DNA from: Streptomyces massasporeus
GTDB lineage: Bacteria > Actinomycetota > Actinomycetes > Streptomycetales > Streptomycetaceae
NCBI RefSeq assembly: GCF_014648995.1
Contig: NZ_BMSE01000004.1
Coordinates: forward strand, 1-64,000
Direction: 5' to 3'
DNA length: 64,000 nucleotides
Below the pieces are notes generated by a model, which searched no databases, was not told the origin of the DNA, and worked only from the letters and a program-made list of their open reading frames with translations. Made by a program: the position numbers and the translations under genes. This document shows positions 28,474 through 40,311 of this stretch, piece after piece; the stretch's first letter is position 1, and each line of letters begins with the position of its first letter.

Positions 28474-28974
28474 ATGAGCGAAGAGCTCCCCCCGTCCGAC
28501 GCCGCCCGCGAAGAGGCCGCGGACGAGGTGCGGGCGAGCGACGCCGACGCCTGGGCGACCGCGTGCGCCGAGGACCTCCAGGCGGAGAAGGCCCGCCGCC
28601 GCGCCGAGCACGGCACACCCCCGGGCTCCGCCGCCGAGGAACTGAAGAAGCTCGTCGACGCCGTCGCGGAAAAGCTGTCCGGTGCCCAGTCCCCGCTGCT
28701 CGGCGCGGTCGCGGGGCCCGCCGCCCAGCAGGTCGTACGACAGGTCGTCCAGCAGGCCAAGGACGCCGTCGAACCCGTCATCGAACGCAATCCGGACGTC
28801 TTCGACCATCTGGCGGCGGCAGGGAACGAACTGCTCGCGGCCTACCGCTCCGCCGTGCAGGCCCAGGAGCGGCGCTGGACCGGCCGCGACGACCAGGACG
28901 ACCCCCGTGACCAGGGCGAACGCCGGGACGGCGGTGACGACGCCGGCCCCGGGGAGCGCATCGACCTGGACTGA
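28474..28974 (+). CDS. DUF5304 protein (SCO2127-like)
   Basis: A 166-residue acidic protein with a DUF5304-like helical core (about residues 15-125) and a disordered Asp/Arg-rich tail. There is no membrane segment or catalytic motif. It has a strong AGGAG site before the ATG. It lies upstream of the glucokinase gene in the same direction, 132 bp apart. In Streptomyces the SCO2127-glkA pair has been linked to carbon catabolite control, so a helper role for glucokinase is plausible, though the sequence does not show it. Confidence 0.85.
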   Translation: MSEELPPSDAAREEAADEVRASDADAWATACAEDLQAEKARRRAEHGTPPGSAAEELKKLVDAVAEKLSGAQSPLLGAVAGPAAQQVVRQVVQQAKDAVEPVIERNPDVFDHLAAAGNELLAAYRSAVQAQERRWTGRDDQDDPRDQGERRDGGDDAGPGERIDLD

Positions 28975-29106
28975 GTCCCCGGCCCCGGCCGAGCGGCGGC
29001 CGCGGTGCGGCCGCCCGGGGTGCCCACCGTGCGGACGACAGCGAACCCGAGGGCAGGGCTCGGGTACCGTTGGCCGTAGCGGGGCTCGACCGAAACTGAG
29101 GGATTC

Positions 29107-30060
29107 ATGGGACTCACCATCGGCGTCGACATCGGCGGCACGAAGATCGCGGCCGGCGTGGTCGATGAGGAAGGCAACATCCTCTCGACCCACAAGGTGC
29201 CGACCCCGGGCACGGCTGAGGGCATCGTGGACGCCATCGCCTCGGCGGTGGACGGCGCACGCGTCGGTCACGACATCGTCGGCGTGGGCATCGGTGCCGC
29301 CGGCTACGTGAACCGGCAGCGCTCCGAGGTCTACTTCGCGCCCAACATCCACTGGCGCAACGAGCCGCTCAAGGAAAAGGTCGAGGCTCGCGTGGGCCTC
29401 CCGGTGGTCGTGGAGAACGACGCGAACGCCGCGGCGTGGGGCGAGTACAAGTTCGGCGCGGGCAAGGGCCATCGCAACGTCATCTGCATCACGCTGGGCA
29501 CCGGCCTCGGCGGCGGCATCATCATCGGCAACAAGCTGCGCCGCGGGCACTTCGGCGTGGCCGCCGAGTTCGGCCACATCCGCATGGTGCCGGACGGCCT
29601 GCTGTGCGGCTGCGGTTCACAGGGCTGCTGGGAGCAGTACGCGTCGGGCCGGGCGCTGGTGAGGTACGCCAAGCAGCGCGCCAACGCCACCCCCGAGAAC
29701 GCCGAGACCCTGCTCGGCCTCGGCAACGGCACGCCCGACGGCATCGAGGGCAAGCACATCTCCATGGCCGCCCGCCAGGGCGACCGGGTGGCCGTCGACT
29801 CCTACCGCGAACTGGCCCGCTGGGTCGGCGCGGGCCTGGCCGACCTGGCCTCCCTCTTCGACCCGTCCGCGTTCATCGTCGGCGGCGGCCTCTCCGACGA
29901 GGGCGAACTGGTCCTCGGCCCGATCCGCAAGTCCTACAAGCGCTGGCTGGTCGGCGGCAACTGGCGCCCGGTGGCCGAGGTCCGCGCGGCGGAACTGGGC
30001 AACAAGGCGGGCCTGGTGGGCGCGGCGGACCTGGCGAGGGAACCCGACCCGATCATGTAA
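29107..30060 (+). CDS. glkA: ROK-family glucokinase
   Basis: Phosphorylates glucose with ATP and mediates glucose repression in Streptomyces. The 317-residue chain has the ATP phosphate loop DIGGTKIAAG (about residues 8-17), the catalytic Asp in VENDANAAAWGE, the GTGLGGG segment and the ROK zinc motif CGCGSQGCWE with its preceding GH. GAGGGA lies before the ATG. It follows the DUF5304 gene and precedes a dispersed repeat. Confidence 0.96.
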   Translation: MGLTIGVDIGGTKIAAGVVDEEGNILSTHKVPTPGTAEGIVDAIASAVDGARVGHDIVGVGIGAAGYVNRQRSEVYFAPNIHWRNEPLKEKVEARVGLPVVVENDANAAAWGEYKFGAGKGHRNVICITLGTGLGGGIIIGNKLRRGHFGVAAEFGHIRMVPDGLLCGCGSQGCWEQYASGRALVRYAKQRANATPENAETLLGLGNGTPDGIEGKHISMAARQGDRVAVDSYRELARWVGAGLADLASLFDPSAFIVGGGLSDEGELVLGPIRKSYKRWLVGGNWRPVAEVRAAELGNKAGLVGAADLAREPDPIM

Positions 30061-30062
30061 AA

Positions 30063-30125
30063 CGCCGTCAGGGCGAGCGCCCGAAGGGGCGCGGGGAAGT
30101 GCGCGATCAGCCACATGCGACCCGG
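30063..30125 (+). repeat. Dispersed Streptomyces intergenic repeat, copy 3
   Basis: GGGGCGCGGGGAAGTGCGCG followed by ATCAGCCACATGCGACCCG, the same element as at 2518 and 21903. It lies after glkA and before a separate promoter. Confidence 0.6.
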
Positions 30126-30157
30126 CACTCGCGCACCATCCTCGCGCCTCGCCCCTC

Positions 30158-30176
30158 TGGGCGTAAATTGATCACA
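30158..30176 (+). promoter_or_regulatory. Putative leaderless promoter of the EEP gene
   Basis: TAAATT (30164-30169) lies 6 nt before ATG 30176 with no Shine-Dalgarno. Confidence 0.45.
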
Positions 30177-30958
30177 TGCCGCTGCTCCCCAACTCCCGTA
30201 CGGAACCCGACGGTTCCGCGGTCATCAGGGTCCTCAGCTACAACATCCGCTCCATGCGCGACGACACCGAGGCCCTGGCCCGTGTCATCAAGGCCTGCGC
30301 ACCCGACCTCGTCCTCATCCAGGAAGCCCCCCGCTTCTTCCGCTGGCGCAAGAAACTCGCCCGCCTCGCCCTCGCCTCCGACCTGGTGATCGTCACCGGC
30401 GGCGCCACCACCACGGGACCGGCCATCCTCAGCTCGCTCCGCGCGAGCGTCGAACGCACCGAGGACATCCTCCTGCCCCCCACCCCCGGCCTGCACCGCC
30501 GCGGCTTCGCCACCGCGGTCGTGCGGTTCGCCGGCGCCCGCCTCGGCGTGCTCAGCTGCCACCTGTCCCTTCAGAAGGACGAGCGCTACGAGCAGTCCGG
30601 CATGCTCCTGGACCGGCTCGCCGGCCTGGGCGTGGAGCACGCGATCGCCGGCGGCGACCTCAACGAACGCCCCGAGGGTCCGGCCTTCCGCCGGCTGGCC
30701 GGCCGGCTGACCGACTGCCGGGCCGCGTCCCCCTGGGGCGGCGAGCACACCTGGACCCCCACCGACCCCTACCAGCGCATCGACGCGATCTTCGCGACCG
30801 GCGGCATCGAGGTGCTGGGCTGCGGCGTGCCGACCGGGCAGCCGGGGGTGTCCGACGCAGACCTGAGGGCGGCCACGGACCACCTTCCGGTCCTGGCCGC
30901 CCTCAGGGTGCCGGCTTCCCTGGAGGCCTCCTGCGGAGATCCGCCGGAAGGCCGTTAG
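30176..30958 (+). CDS. Endonuclease/exonuclease/phosphatase-family hydrolase
   Basis: A 260-residue metal-dependent phosphodiesterase or phosphatase of the EEP fold. Active-site blocks are SYNIRS (Asn), LIQEAP (Glu), GGDLNE (Asp and Asn), RIDAIF and the C-terminal DHLPV (Asp-His). There is no signal peptide. The substrate could be DNA, nucleotide or a phosphoinositide. The 3' end overlaps the convergent membrane-protein gene by 4 bp. Confidence 0.88.
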   Translation: MPLLPNSRTEPDGSAVIRVLSYNIRSMRDDTEALARVIKACAPDLVLIQEAPRFFRWRKKLARLALASDLVIVTGGATTTGPAILSSLRASVERTEDILLPPTPGLHRRGFATAVVRFAGARLGVLSCHLSLQKDERYEQSGMLLDRLAGLGVEHAIAGGDLNERPEGPAFRRLAGRLTDCRAASPWGGEHTWTPTDPYQRIDAIFATGGIEVLGCGVPTGQPGVSDADLRAATDHLPVLAALRVPASLEASCGDPPEGR

Positions 30959-31584
30959 ACGACCGCACCCCGCCCGGGGTCGTCGTCCTCCTCGTCGTCC
31001 GTCCGCATCCGCATCACCAGCGTCGCGAACCCGCCGAGGAACCCGCCGATCCCCAGCGTGGTCAGCCACCAGGTCATGTCCCAGCCGAGCAGCACGGCCA
31101 GCAGGAGCAGCACCGGACCGCCGAGCACGCCGAGCCAGGCGAACTTCGAGGTCGGGTCGGCGGTGGGCAGCGGGGGCGGCTCCGGGGGCACGAAGTGACC
31201 TTCGTCGTCCTCGTCGAAGTCGTCCTCGGCGGGCTCGGGCGTGGTGTAGTCACGCGGGCCGACGCCGGGTGCGAAGGCCACCGACCCGCCCAGGGGCTTC
31301 ACGGGCGCGTCCCCGGGGCCCTCGGCCTCCTGCGGCTCGGCCGGCTTGACGGCGTCCCCGGACTTCACGGCCGTGTCGCCCCGGTCGCCGTCGATCCCGG
31401 CCTCGTTGGGCCCGCTCGCCGGCAGGGCCAGGTCCTCGATCGACTTGAACGGCTTGGCGCCCGGCGGGTCCGGCGGCTCCTCGCCGTACCCGGCGACGAT
31501 CGCCGCCCAGGCGGCCTCCTCGTCGAAGGGGACGCCCTTCTCGTCCGGCTCCCGGCCCTCACGGTCGGAGTCGTGCTCAGCCAC
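30955..31584 (-). CDS. Conserved membrane protein with acidic N-terminus
   Basis: A 209-residue hypothetical. Residues 1-135 are acidic and Pro-rich and look disordered. Two hydrophobic helices (about residues 145-165 and 170-190) follow, and a short acidic tail (DDEEDDD) ends it. GTG 31584 lies inside the stop region of the esterase gene (8-nt overlap) and is preceded by GGAAGGGAC, so the two genes are coupled. No function recognised. Confidence 0.8.
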   Translation of the reverse strand: MAEHDSDREGREPDEKGVPFDEEAAWAAIVAGYGEEPPDPPGAKPFKSIEDLALPASGPNEAGIDGDRGDTAVKSGDAVKPAEPQEAEGPGDAPVKPLGGSVAFAPGVGPRDYTTPEPAEDDFDEDDEGHFVPPEPPPLPTADPTSKFAWLGVLGGPVLLLLAVLLGWDMTWWLTTLGIGGFLGGFATLVMRMRTDDEEDDDPGRGAVV

Positions 31585-32374
31585 CTGCGGTCGTCCCTTC
31601 CTTGCCGAGCCCGGGCTCCTTGCCGAGGCCGGACGCGATGCGGCCGATGAACGCGAGGCTCTCCTCGTGGATCCGGTCCGCGTCATGGTCCAACGTGGCG
31701 ACGTGGTAGCTCTGTTCCAGGATGACCTCTTTCACGTCCGTCGACGAGATACGGCCGAGGATCCGGGCGGAGTCGACGGGCGGCACCACGTGGTCCTGCG
31801 GGCTGCGCATCAGCAGCACCGGCTGGGTGACCTGCGGCAGCTCGCGGTCCGTGGCCTGGAAGAACCGGCGCAGCGAATGCGCCGCATGCAGGGGCACCCG
31901 GTCGTAGCCGAGCTCCCTGCCGTCCGGCTTGGCGATGTCGCTGGCGATGCCCTTCGTCGCGGGGACGAGGTGGCGCACCACCGGGAGGGCGTGCGCGGCC
32001 AGGCCGTGCACTTTGTTCGCGGGGTTGACGACCATCACGCCGCGGACGGCGTCGCCGTGCTTCGCGGCCAGCCGCAGGGCCAGCGCGCCGCCCATGGACA
32101 GGCCGGCGACGAAGACCGTCTCGCGCCGCTCGCACAGCAGGCGCAGCTCACGGTCCACCTCCGCGTACCAGTCCTGCCAGCCCGTGATCCGCAGGTCCTC
32201 CCAGCGCGTGCCGTGCCCGGGCAGCAGGGGCAGGGAGACGGTCATGCCGTGCTCGGCGAGGTGCTCCGCCCAGGGGCGCAGCGACTGCGGTGATCCGGTG
32301 AAGCCGTGGCAGAGGAGGACGGCGACCTCTCCGCCCTCGTGGTGAAACGGCTCGGCTCCGGCAAGGACCGGCAC
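31577..32374 (-). CDS. Alpha/beta hydrolase (monoacylglycerol lipase / Est30-like)
   Basis: A 265-residue esterase. The oxyanion loop CHGFTGSP, nucleophile elbow GLSMG with Ser93, acid in SPQDHVVP and His in SYHVATLD form the triad in the Est30/carboxylesterase order. It would split short or medium acyl esters in the cytoplasm. Start GTG 32374 lies 6 nt after AGGAGG. The stop overlaps the next gene. A lipid acyltransferase is divergent, which fits lipid turnover. Confidence 0.9.
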   Translation of the reverse strand: MPVLAGAEPFHHEGGEVAVLLCHGFTGSPQSLRPWAEHLAEHGMTVSLPLLPGHGTRWEDLRITGWQDWYAEVDRELRLLCERRETVFVAGLSMGGALALRLAAKHGDAVRGVMVVNPANKVHGLAAHALPVVRHLVPATKGIASDIAKPDGRELGYDRVPLHAAHSLRRFFQATDRELPQVTQPVLLMRSPQDHVVPPVDSARILGRISSTDVKEVILEQSYHVATLDHDADRIHEESLAFIGRIASGLGKEPGLGKEGTTAGG

Positions 32375-32548
32375 CTTCGGCCTCCTGGTCGTGAGAAGGG
32401 ACTGGCACGATCACGGAATGTCACGGAACGTCATGGAAGGGGTCGCACGTCGTTCGCGGGACCTTCACCGTACGCGACCGCACTGACACCGACCAGGGCC
32501 GTCGGAGCCTTTGACGGCGCTCCGGGTTATGGTCTGATCGACACATAC

Positions 32549-32564
32549 AGGAGGCACTCGGTTG
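32549..32564 (+). promoter_or_regulatory. Ribosome site setting a TTG start
   Basis: AGGAGG (32549-32554) lies 7 nt before TTG 32562. The first in-frame ATG (32577) is 22 nt away, so TTG is the better start. Confidence 0.6.
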
Positions 32565-33401
32565 TTGTACGGCGCGATGAAGGTCACCATCGGGGGGCCG
32601 CTGAAGCTCGCCTTCAGGCCCTGGGTGGAGGGTCTTGAGAACGTACCCGCCGAGGGTGCTGCGATCCTGGCGAGCAATCACCTGTCGTTCTCCGACTCCT
32701 TCTTCCTGCCCGCCGTCCTCGACCGCAAGGTCACCTTCATCGCGAAGGCCGAGTACTTCACCACGCCCGGCGTGAAGGGCCGGATGACGGCCGCCTTCTT
32801 CAAGGGGGTCGGGCAGCTCCCCGTGGACCGCTCCGGTGCGCGCGGCGCGGGTGAGGCCGCCATCAAGAGCGGCATAGACGTGCTGGAGCGCGGTGAGCTG
32901 TTCGGGATCTACCCGGAGGGCACGCGCTCGCCCGACGGACGGCTCTACCGGGGCAAGCCGGGCGGCCTCGCGCGCGTGGCCCTCGCGACCGGTGCCCCCG
33001 TCCTCCCCGTCGCCATGATCGACACGGAGAAGATCCAGCCGCCCGGGAAGGTCATGCCGAAGCTGATGCGCCCCGGCATCCGCATCGGCAAGCCCCTGGA
33101 CTTCAGCCGCTACCAGGGCATGGAGCACGACCGGTTCGTGCTGCGCGCGGTGACCGACGAGGTCATGTACGAGATCATGAAGCTCTCCGGCCAGGAGTAC
33201 GTCGACATGTACGCGACGGCCATGAAGCGGCAGCTCTCGGAAGCGGCGAAGGCGGAGAGGGAAGCCGAGAAGGCGGCCAAGGCCGCTCTCGCGCGGGCGG
33301 AGAAGGAACGGGCCGAGAAGGAAAAGGCCCAGAAGGCACAGGCCGAGAAGGAACAGGCCGAGAAGGAACAGCAGACGGAGCAGCGGCGGTCCGAGCCCTA
33401 G
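32562..33401 (+). CDS. 1-acyl-sn-glycerol-3-phosphate acyltransferase
   Basis: PlsC-family enzyme of 279 residues that acylates lysophosphatidic acid at the inner membrane face. Motif I is NHLSFSD (His40, Asp45), and the EGTRSPDG motif III and a VLPVAMI-type motif IV are present. The last 55 residues are a Lys/Glu/Ala-rich helix with repeated AEKEQ units, not part of the catalytic fold; it may be a coiled coil. The start is TTG, decided by AGGAGG spacing. Rv2182c is the same family at the same place. Confidence 0.9.
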   Translation: MLYGAMKVTIGGPLKLAFRPWVEGLENVPAEGAAILASNHLSFSDSFFLPAVLDRKVTFIAKAEYFTTPGVKGRMTAAFFKGVGQLPVDRSGARGAGEAAIKSGIDVLERGELFGIYPEGTRSPDGRLYRGKPGGLARVALATGAPVLPVAMIDTEKIQPPGKVMPKLMRPGIRIGKPLDFSRYQGMEHDRFVLRAVTDEVMYEIMKLSGQEYVDMYATAMKRQLSEAAKAEREAEKAAKAALARAEKERAEKEKAQKAQAEKEQAEKEQQTEQRRSEP

Positions 33402-33429
33402 CCGGGGCTTCGCCGGGGGGCAGGGGGAG

Positions 33430-34656
33430 ATGGCCAAGCGCGAGCGTGTCATGAGGATGTCGGTCGAGCAGCCGCTGTGGCGTGCGCTCACCGCCTACCG
33501 GGTGCTCACGATGCTGTACGCGGTCGGCCTGTTCGCCACCGCCTACGACGAGTTCGTCCGCCCCTGGGTCGCCGTCGCCTACTACGCCGTGCTGTGCGGC
33601 TGGACCCTGGCCACCCTGCCCCGGGTCGCGAACGCCGCCCGCTGCACCAAGCGGTTCCTCGCCGCCGACCTCACCATCGCCGTCACCGGCATCCTGCTCA
33701 CGACCGTCGCCGACGCGCACGAGCGGGTCCAGGCCGGCGGCCCGACCCTGCCGTCGATATGGACCGCCGGTTCCGTCCTGGCCTTCGCCATCAAGGGCGG
33801 CTGGCGCTGGGCGGCCCTCGCCTCCTCCCTGGTGGCCGTCGCCAACTTGGTCGAGCGCGGCAGCCCGGCCCGCGACACCGTCCACAACGTCATCCTGGTC
33901 TGCATCGCCTCCGTCGCCATCGGCTACGTCGTCGAGGTCGCCCGAGCCTCCGAGCGCACCCTCGCCCGCGCCCTGGAGATCGAGGCCGCGACGCGCGAGC
34001 GGGAGCGCCTCGCCCGGGACATCCACGACAGCGTGCTCCAGGTGCTGGCGATGGTGCAGCGCCGCGGGGCCGTGATCGGGGGAGAGGCGGCCGAGCTGGG
34101 CCGGATGGCCGGCGAGCAGGAGGTCGCGCTGCGCACCCTCGTCTCCGGCGGGCTCGTCCCGGTGTCGAGGGTCTCGGAGGACGCCGCCGAGGGCGCCCTC
34201 GTCCGGGCCGTCGAGGAGGAGCCGGAGCCGGGCGGCCCCGTCGACCTGCGCGCCCTGCTCGCGCCGTACGCGGGCGCCCTGGTCAGCCTCGCCGAGCCCG
34301 GCGCGCCCGTGCCGCTGGCCCCGGCCGCCGCCCGGGAGGTGGCCGCCGCCGTCGGAGCGGCCCTGGACAACGTCCGCCGCCACGCCGGTGAGGACGCCCG
34401 CGCGTGGATCCTGGTCGAGGACGAGCCGGACGAGGTGATCGTCACCGTCCGGGACGACGGACCCGGCATCCCGGAGGGGCGGCTCGTCCAGGCCGAGGGC
34501 GAGGGACGGCTCGGCGTCGCCCTGTCGATCCGCGGCCGGCTGCGCGACCTGGGCGGCAGTGCGGAACTGATCTCGGTGCCCGGCCAGGGCACGGAGGTCG
34601 AGCTGAAGGTACCGAAGGACGTGGCGGACACACGGGGGAAGGCGGAGCAGCGATGA
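33430..34656 (+). CDS. macS: NarL-type sensor histidine kinase (MacS-like)
   Basis: A 408-residue membrane sensor. About five helices (residues 20-165) with almost no outer loop suggest sensing within the membrane. The HisKA_3 region RERLARDIHDSVLQVL has phospho-acceptor His199. An HATPase domain follows, with the N box DNVRRHAG and G1 box DDGPGIPEG, then GQGTEV. Its stop overlaps the regulator start (ATGA). Order and sequence match MacRS of S. coelicolor (SCO2121/SCO2120). ATG 33430 follows GGGGGAG very closely; ATG 33451 is an alternative start. Confidence 0.9.
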   Translation: MAKRERVMRMSVEQPLWRALTAYRVLTMLYAVGLFATAYDEFVRPWVAVAYYAVLCGWTLATLPRVANAARCTKRFLAADLTIAVTGILLTTVADAHERVQAGGPTLPSIWTAGSVLAFAIKGGWRWAALASSLVAVANLVERGSPARDTVHNVILVCIASVAIGYVVEVARASERTLARALEIEAATRERERLARDIHDSVLQVLAMVQRRGAVIGGEAAELGRMAGEQEVALRTLVSGGLVPVSRVSEDAAEGALVRAVEEEPEPGGPVDLRALLAPYAGALVSLAEPGAPVPLAPAAAREVAAAVGAALDNVRRHAGEDARAWILVEDEPDEVIVTVRDDGPGIPEGRLVQAEGEGRLGVALSIRGRLRDLGGSAELISVPGQGTEVELKVPKDVADTRGKAEQR

Positions 34657-35342
34657 CGGAGACCAGCGGAGACCGGCAGGGCCCGATCAAGGTCATGGTC
34701 GTCGACGACCACCCCATGTGGCGCGACGCCGTCGCCCGCGACCTCGCCGAGTCGGGCTTCGAGGTCGTCGCCACCGCCGGCGACGGCGACCAGGCCGTAC
34801 GCCGCGCCAAGGCGGCCGCACCCGACGTCCTCGTGCTCGACCTGAACCTGCCCGCCAAGCCCGGCGTCCAGGTCTGCAAGGAGGTAGTCGCCGCGAACCC
34901 CGCCCTGCGCGTCCTCGTGCTGTCCGCGAGCGGTGAGCACGCCGACGTCCTGGAGGCCGTGAAGTCCGGCGCGACCGGCTATCTGCTCAAGTCCGCCTCC
35001 ACCGGGGAACTCCAGGACGCGGTCCGCCGCACGGCCGTCGGCGACCCGGTCTTCACCCCCGGCCTCGCCGGACTGGTCCTCGGCGAGTACCGCCGCCTGG
35101 CCTCCGAACCGGGCCCCGCCCCCGACACCGACGAACCCAAGGCGCCGCGGCTCACCGACCGCGAGACCGAGGTGCTGCGCCTGGTCGCCAAGGGCCTGAG
35201 CTACAAGCAGATCGCCGAACGCCTGGTCATCTCCCACCGCACGGTGCAGAACCACGTCCAGAACACCCTCGGCAAGCTCCAGTTGCACAACCGCGTGGAA
35301 CTCGTCAGGTACGCGATAGAGCGCGGCCTCGACGACGAGTGA
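34653..35342 (+). CDS. macR: NarL/LuxR-family response regulator (MacR-like)
   Basis: A 229-residue regulator. The receiver domain (residues 12-130) has Asp18-Asp19, phosphoacceptor Asp63 (VLDLNLP), Ser at VLSAS and Lys in YLLKSA. A LuxR-type helix-turn-helix follows (about 165-229; LTDRETEVLRLVAKG). It is translated together with the kinase. S. coelicolor MacR binds TGAGTAC-N2-GTACTCA upstream of cell-surface protein genes and affects development. A site of this type occurs here at 53699. Confidence 0.92.
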   Translation: MTETSGDRQGPIKVMVVDDHPMWRDAVARDLAESGFEVVATAGDGDQAVRRAKAAAPDVLVLDLNLPAKPGVQVCKEVVAANPALRVLVLSASGEHADVLEAVKSGATGYLLKSASTGELQDAVRRTAVGDPVFTPGLAGLVLGEYRRLASEPGPAPDTDEPKAPRLTDRETEVLRLVAKGLSYKQIAERLVISHRTVQNHVQNTLGKLQLHNRVELVRYAIERGLDDE

Positions 35343-35355
35343 GGCGCACGTCACA

Positions 35356-35370
35356 CTGACCCTTCGTCAG
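35356..35370 (+). promoter_or_regulatory. Operator-like site upstream of pfkA
   Basis: CTGACCCTTCGTCAG, inverted CTGAC/GTCAG halves, 26 nt before the pfkA ATG. It differs at two positions from the site at 47323-47337. Confidence 0.4.
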
Positions 35371-35395
35371 GCACCTGCGGCGAAGGGACTGTTCC

Positions 35396-36424
35396 ATGCG
35401 CGTCGGAGTACTGACCGGAGGCGGCGACTGCCCCGGCCTCAACGCCGTCATCCGGGCCATCGTCCGCAAGGGCGTGCAGGAGTACGGCTATGACTTCACC
35501 GGCTTCCGGGACGGCTGGCGAGGACCCATGGAGGGCGACACCGTCCGTCTCGACATCCCCGCCGTGCGCGGCATCCTGCCTCGCGGCGGCACCATTCTCG
35601 GCTCCTCGCGGACCAACCCGCTGAAAGTGGAGAACGGCATCCGCCGGATCAAGGAGACCCTCGCCGGTCTCGAGGTCGAGGCGCTCATCGCCATCGGCGG
35701 CGAGGACACCCTGGGCGTGGCCGCCCGGCTGTCCGACGAGCACGGCGTGCCCTGCGTGGGCGTACCCAAGACGATCGACAACGACCTGTCCGCCACCGAC
35801 TACACCTTCGGCTTCGACACCGCCGTCGGCATCGCGACCGAGGCCATCGACCGGCTGCACACCACCGCCGAGTCCCACATGCGCGTCCTGGTCGTCGAGG
35901 TGATGGGCCGGCACGCCGGCTGGATCGCCCTCCACTCGGGCCTGGCCGGCGGCGCCAACGTCATCCTCATCCCCGAGCAGCGCTTCGACGTCGAGCAGGT
36001 GTGCACCTGGGTGACCTCCCGCTTCCGGGCGTCGTACGCGCCGATCGTCGTCGTCGCCGAGGGAGCCATGCCGAAGGACGGCGAGATGGTCCTCAAGGAC
36101 CAGTCGCTGGACTCCTTCGGGCACGTCCGGCTGTCCGGGGTCGGGGAGTGGCTCGCCAAGGAGATCGAGAAGCGCACGGGCAAGGAGGCCCGCACGACCG
36201 TCCTCGGGCATGTCCAGCGCGGCGGCACCCCCAGCGCCTTCGACCGCTGGCTCGCCACCCGCTTCGGGCTGCATGCCATCGACTGCGTCCGCGACCGCGA
36301 CTTCGGCCGGATGGTCGCCCTGCGCGGCACGGACATCGTCCGCGTCCCCATCGCGGACGCCACGGCCCGCCTGAAGACGGTGGACCCGGCGCTGTACGAG
36401 GAGGTCGGGGTGTTCTTCGGCTGA
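35396..36424 (+). CDS. pfkA: 6-phosphofructokinase
   Basis: Phosphorylates fructose 6-phosphate in glycolysis. The 342-residue chain starts with VGVLTGGGDCPGLNAVIR, has GGEDTLGVA at the nucleotide site, catalytic PKTIDNDL, and substrate sites MGRHAGWIA and GHVQRGGTPSA. Lys in PKTIDND and the GGED variant put it in the actinobacterial group III enzymes, which are ATP-dependent despite some features of PPi enzymes. GAAGGGA precedes the ATG. It converges with trpEG, with a hairpin between them. Confidence 0.94.
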   Translation: MRVGVLTGGGDCPGLNAVIRAIVRKGVQEYGYDFTGFRDGWRGPMEGDTVRLDIPAVRGILPRGGTILGSSRTNPLKVENGIRRIKETLAGLEVEALIAIGGEDTLGVAARLSDEHGVPCVGVPKTIDNDLSATDYTFGFDTAVGIATEAIDRLHTTAESHMRVLVVEVMGRHAGWIALHSGLAGGANVILIPEQRFDVEQVCTWVTSRFRASYAPIVVVAEGAMPKDGEMVLKDQSLDSFGHVRLSGVGEWLAKEIEKRTGKEARTTVLGHVQRGGTPSAFDRWLATRFGLHAIDCVRDRDFGRMVALRGTDIVRVPIADATARLKTVDPALYEEVGVFFG

Positions 36425-39922
<3,498 letters not shown>

Positions 39923-39951
39923 CGGGTCCGCCTGTTACCGGAGCATGGACT

Positions 39952-39990
39952 GGGGCGCGGATCACACGATCCGCGCCCCTCTCCACTTTT
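39952..39990 (+). terminator. Terminator after aroH
   Basis: Perfect 12-bp stem (39952-39963 with 39968-39979), loop ACAC, followed by a TTTT run at 39987-39990. Confidence 0.85.
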
Positions 39991-40014
39991 CCGCTCCGGA
40001 CCCGGCGGGTAAGG

Positions 40015-40033
40015 TTAGGTTAGCCTCACCGAT
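40015..40033 (+). promoter_or_regulatory. Iron box (DmdR/IdeR-type) before bfd
   Basis: TTAGGTTAGCCTCACCGAT matches the remembered Streptomyces iron-box TTAGGTTAGGCTMACCTAA at most positions, with both halves visible. It lies 39 nt before the bfd start, so iron-bound DmdR1 should repress bfd. Confidence 0.8.
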
Positions 40034-40071
40034 CATCGGGGACGGCGCATCCGAGAACGACCCGTCGGGAG

Positions 40072-40305
40072 GTGAACCGCGTGTACGTCTGCAGTTGCTT
40101 CGGGATCACCGAGCAGCAGGTCAAGCAGCACGCGGACGGCGGCGCCTGTACTCCCCGCCAGATAGCCTCCGCCTGCAAGGCGGGCACGGACTGCGGGTCC
40201 TGTGTGCGCCGTATCCAGGCGATCCTGGGCAGGGGAGCCTGCCCTCGCCGCGACCTGGCCGACCAGGGCCGGCCGGTGCTCTCGGACCTCGAAGACGCCG
40301 CCTGA
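40072..40305 (+). CDS. bfd: Bacterioferritin-associated ferredoxin
   Basis: A 77-residue 2Fe-2S protein that passes electrons into bacterioferritin to release stored iron. The BFD-type fer2 motif is seen: CSC near residues 7-9, then CGSC around 41-44. The start is GTG at 40072 (GTG 40081 is possible). Its stop is 6 bp from the end of convergent bfr. The iron box implies induction in iron shortage, when iron must leave storage. Confidence 0.93.
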   Translation: MNRVYVCSCFGITEQQVKQHADGGACTPRQIASACKAGTDCGSCVRRIQAILGRGACPRRDLADQGRPVLSDLEDAA

Positions 40306-40311
40306 CCCCGG

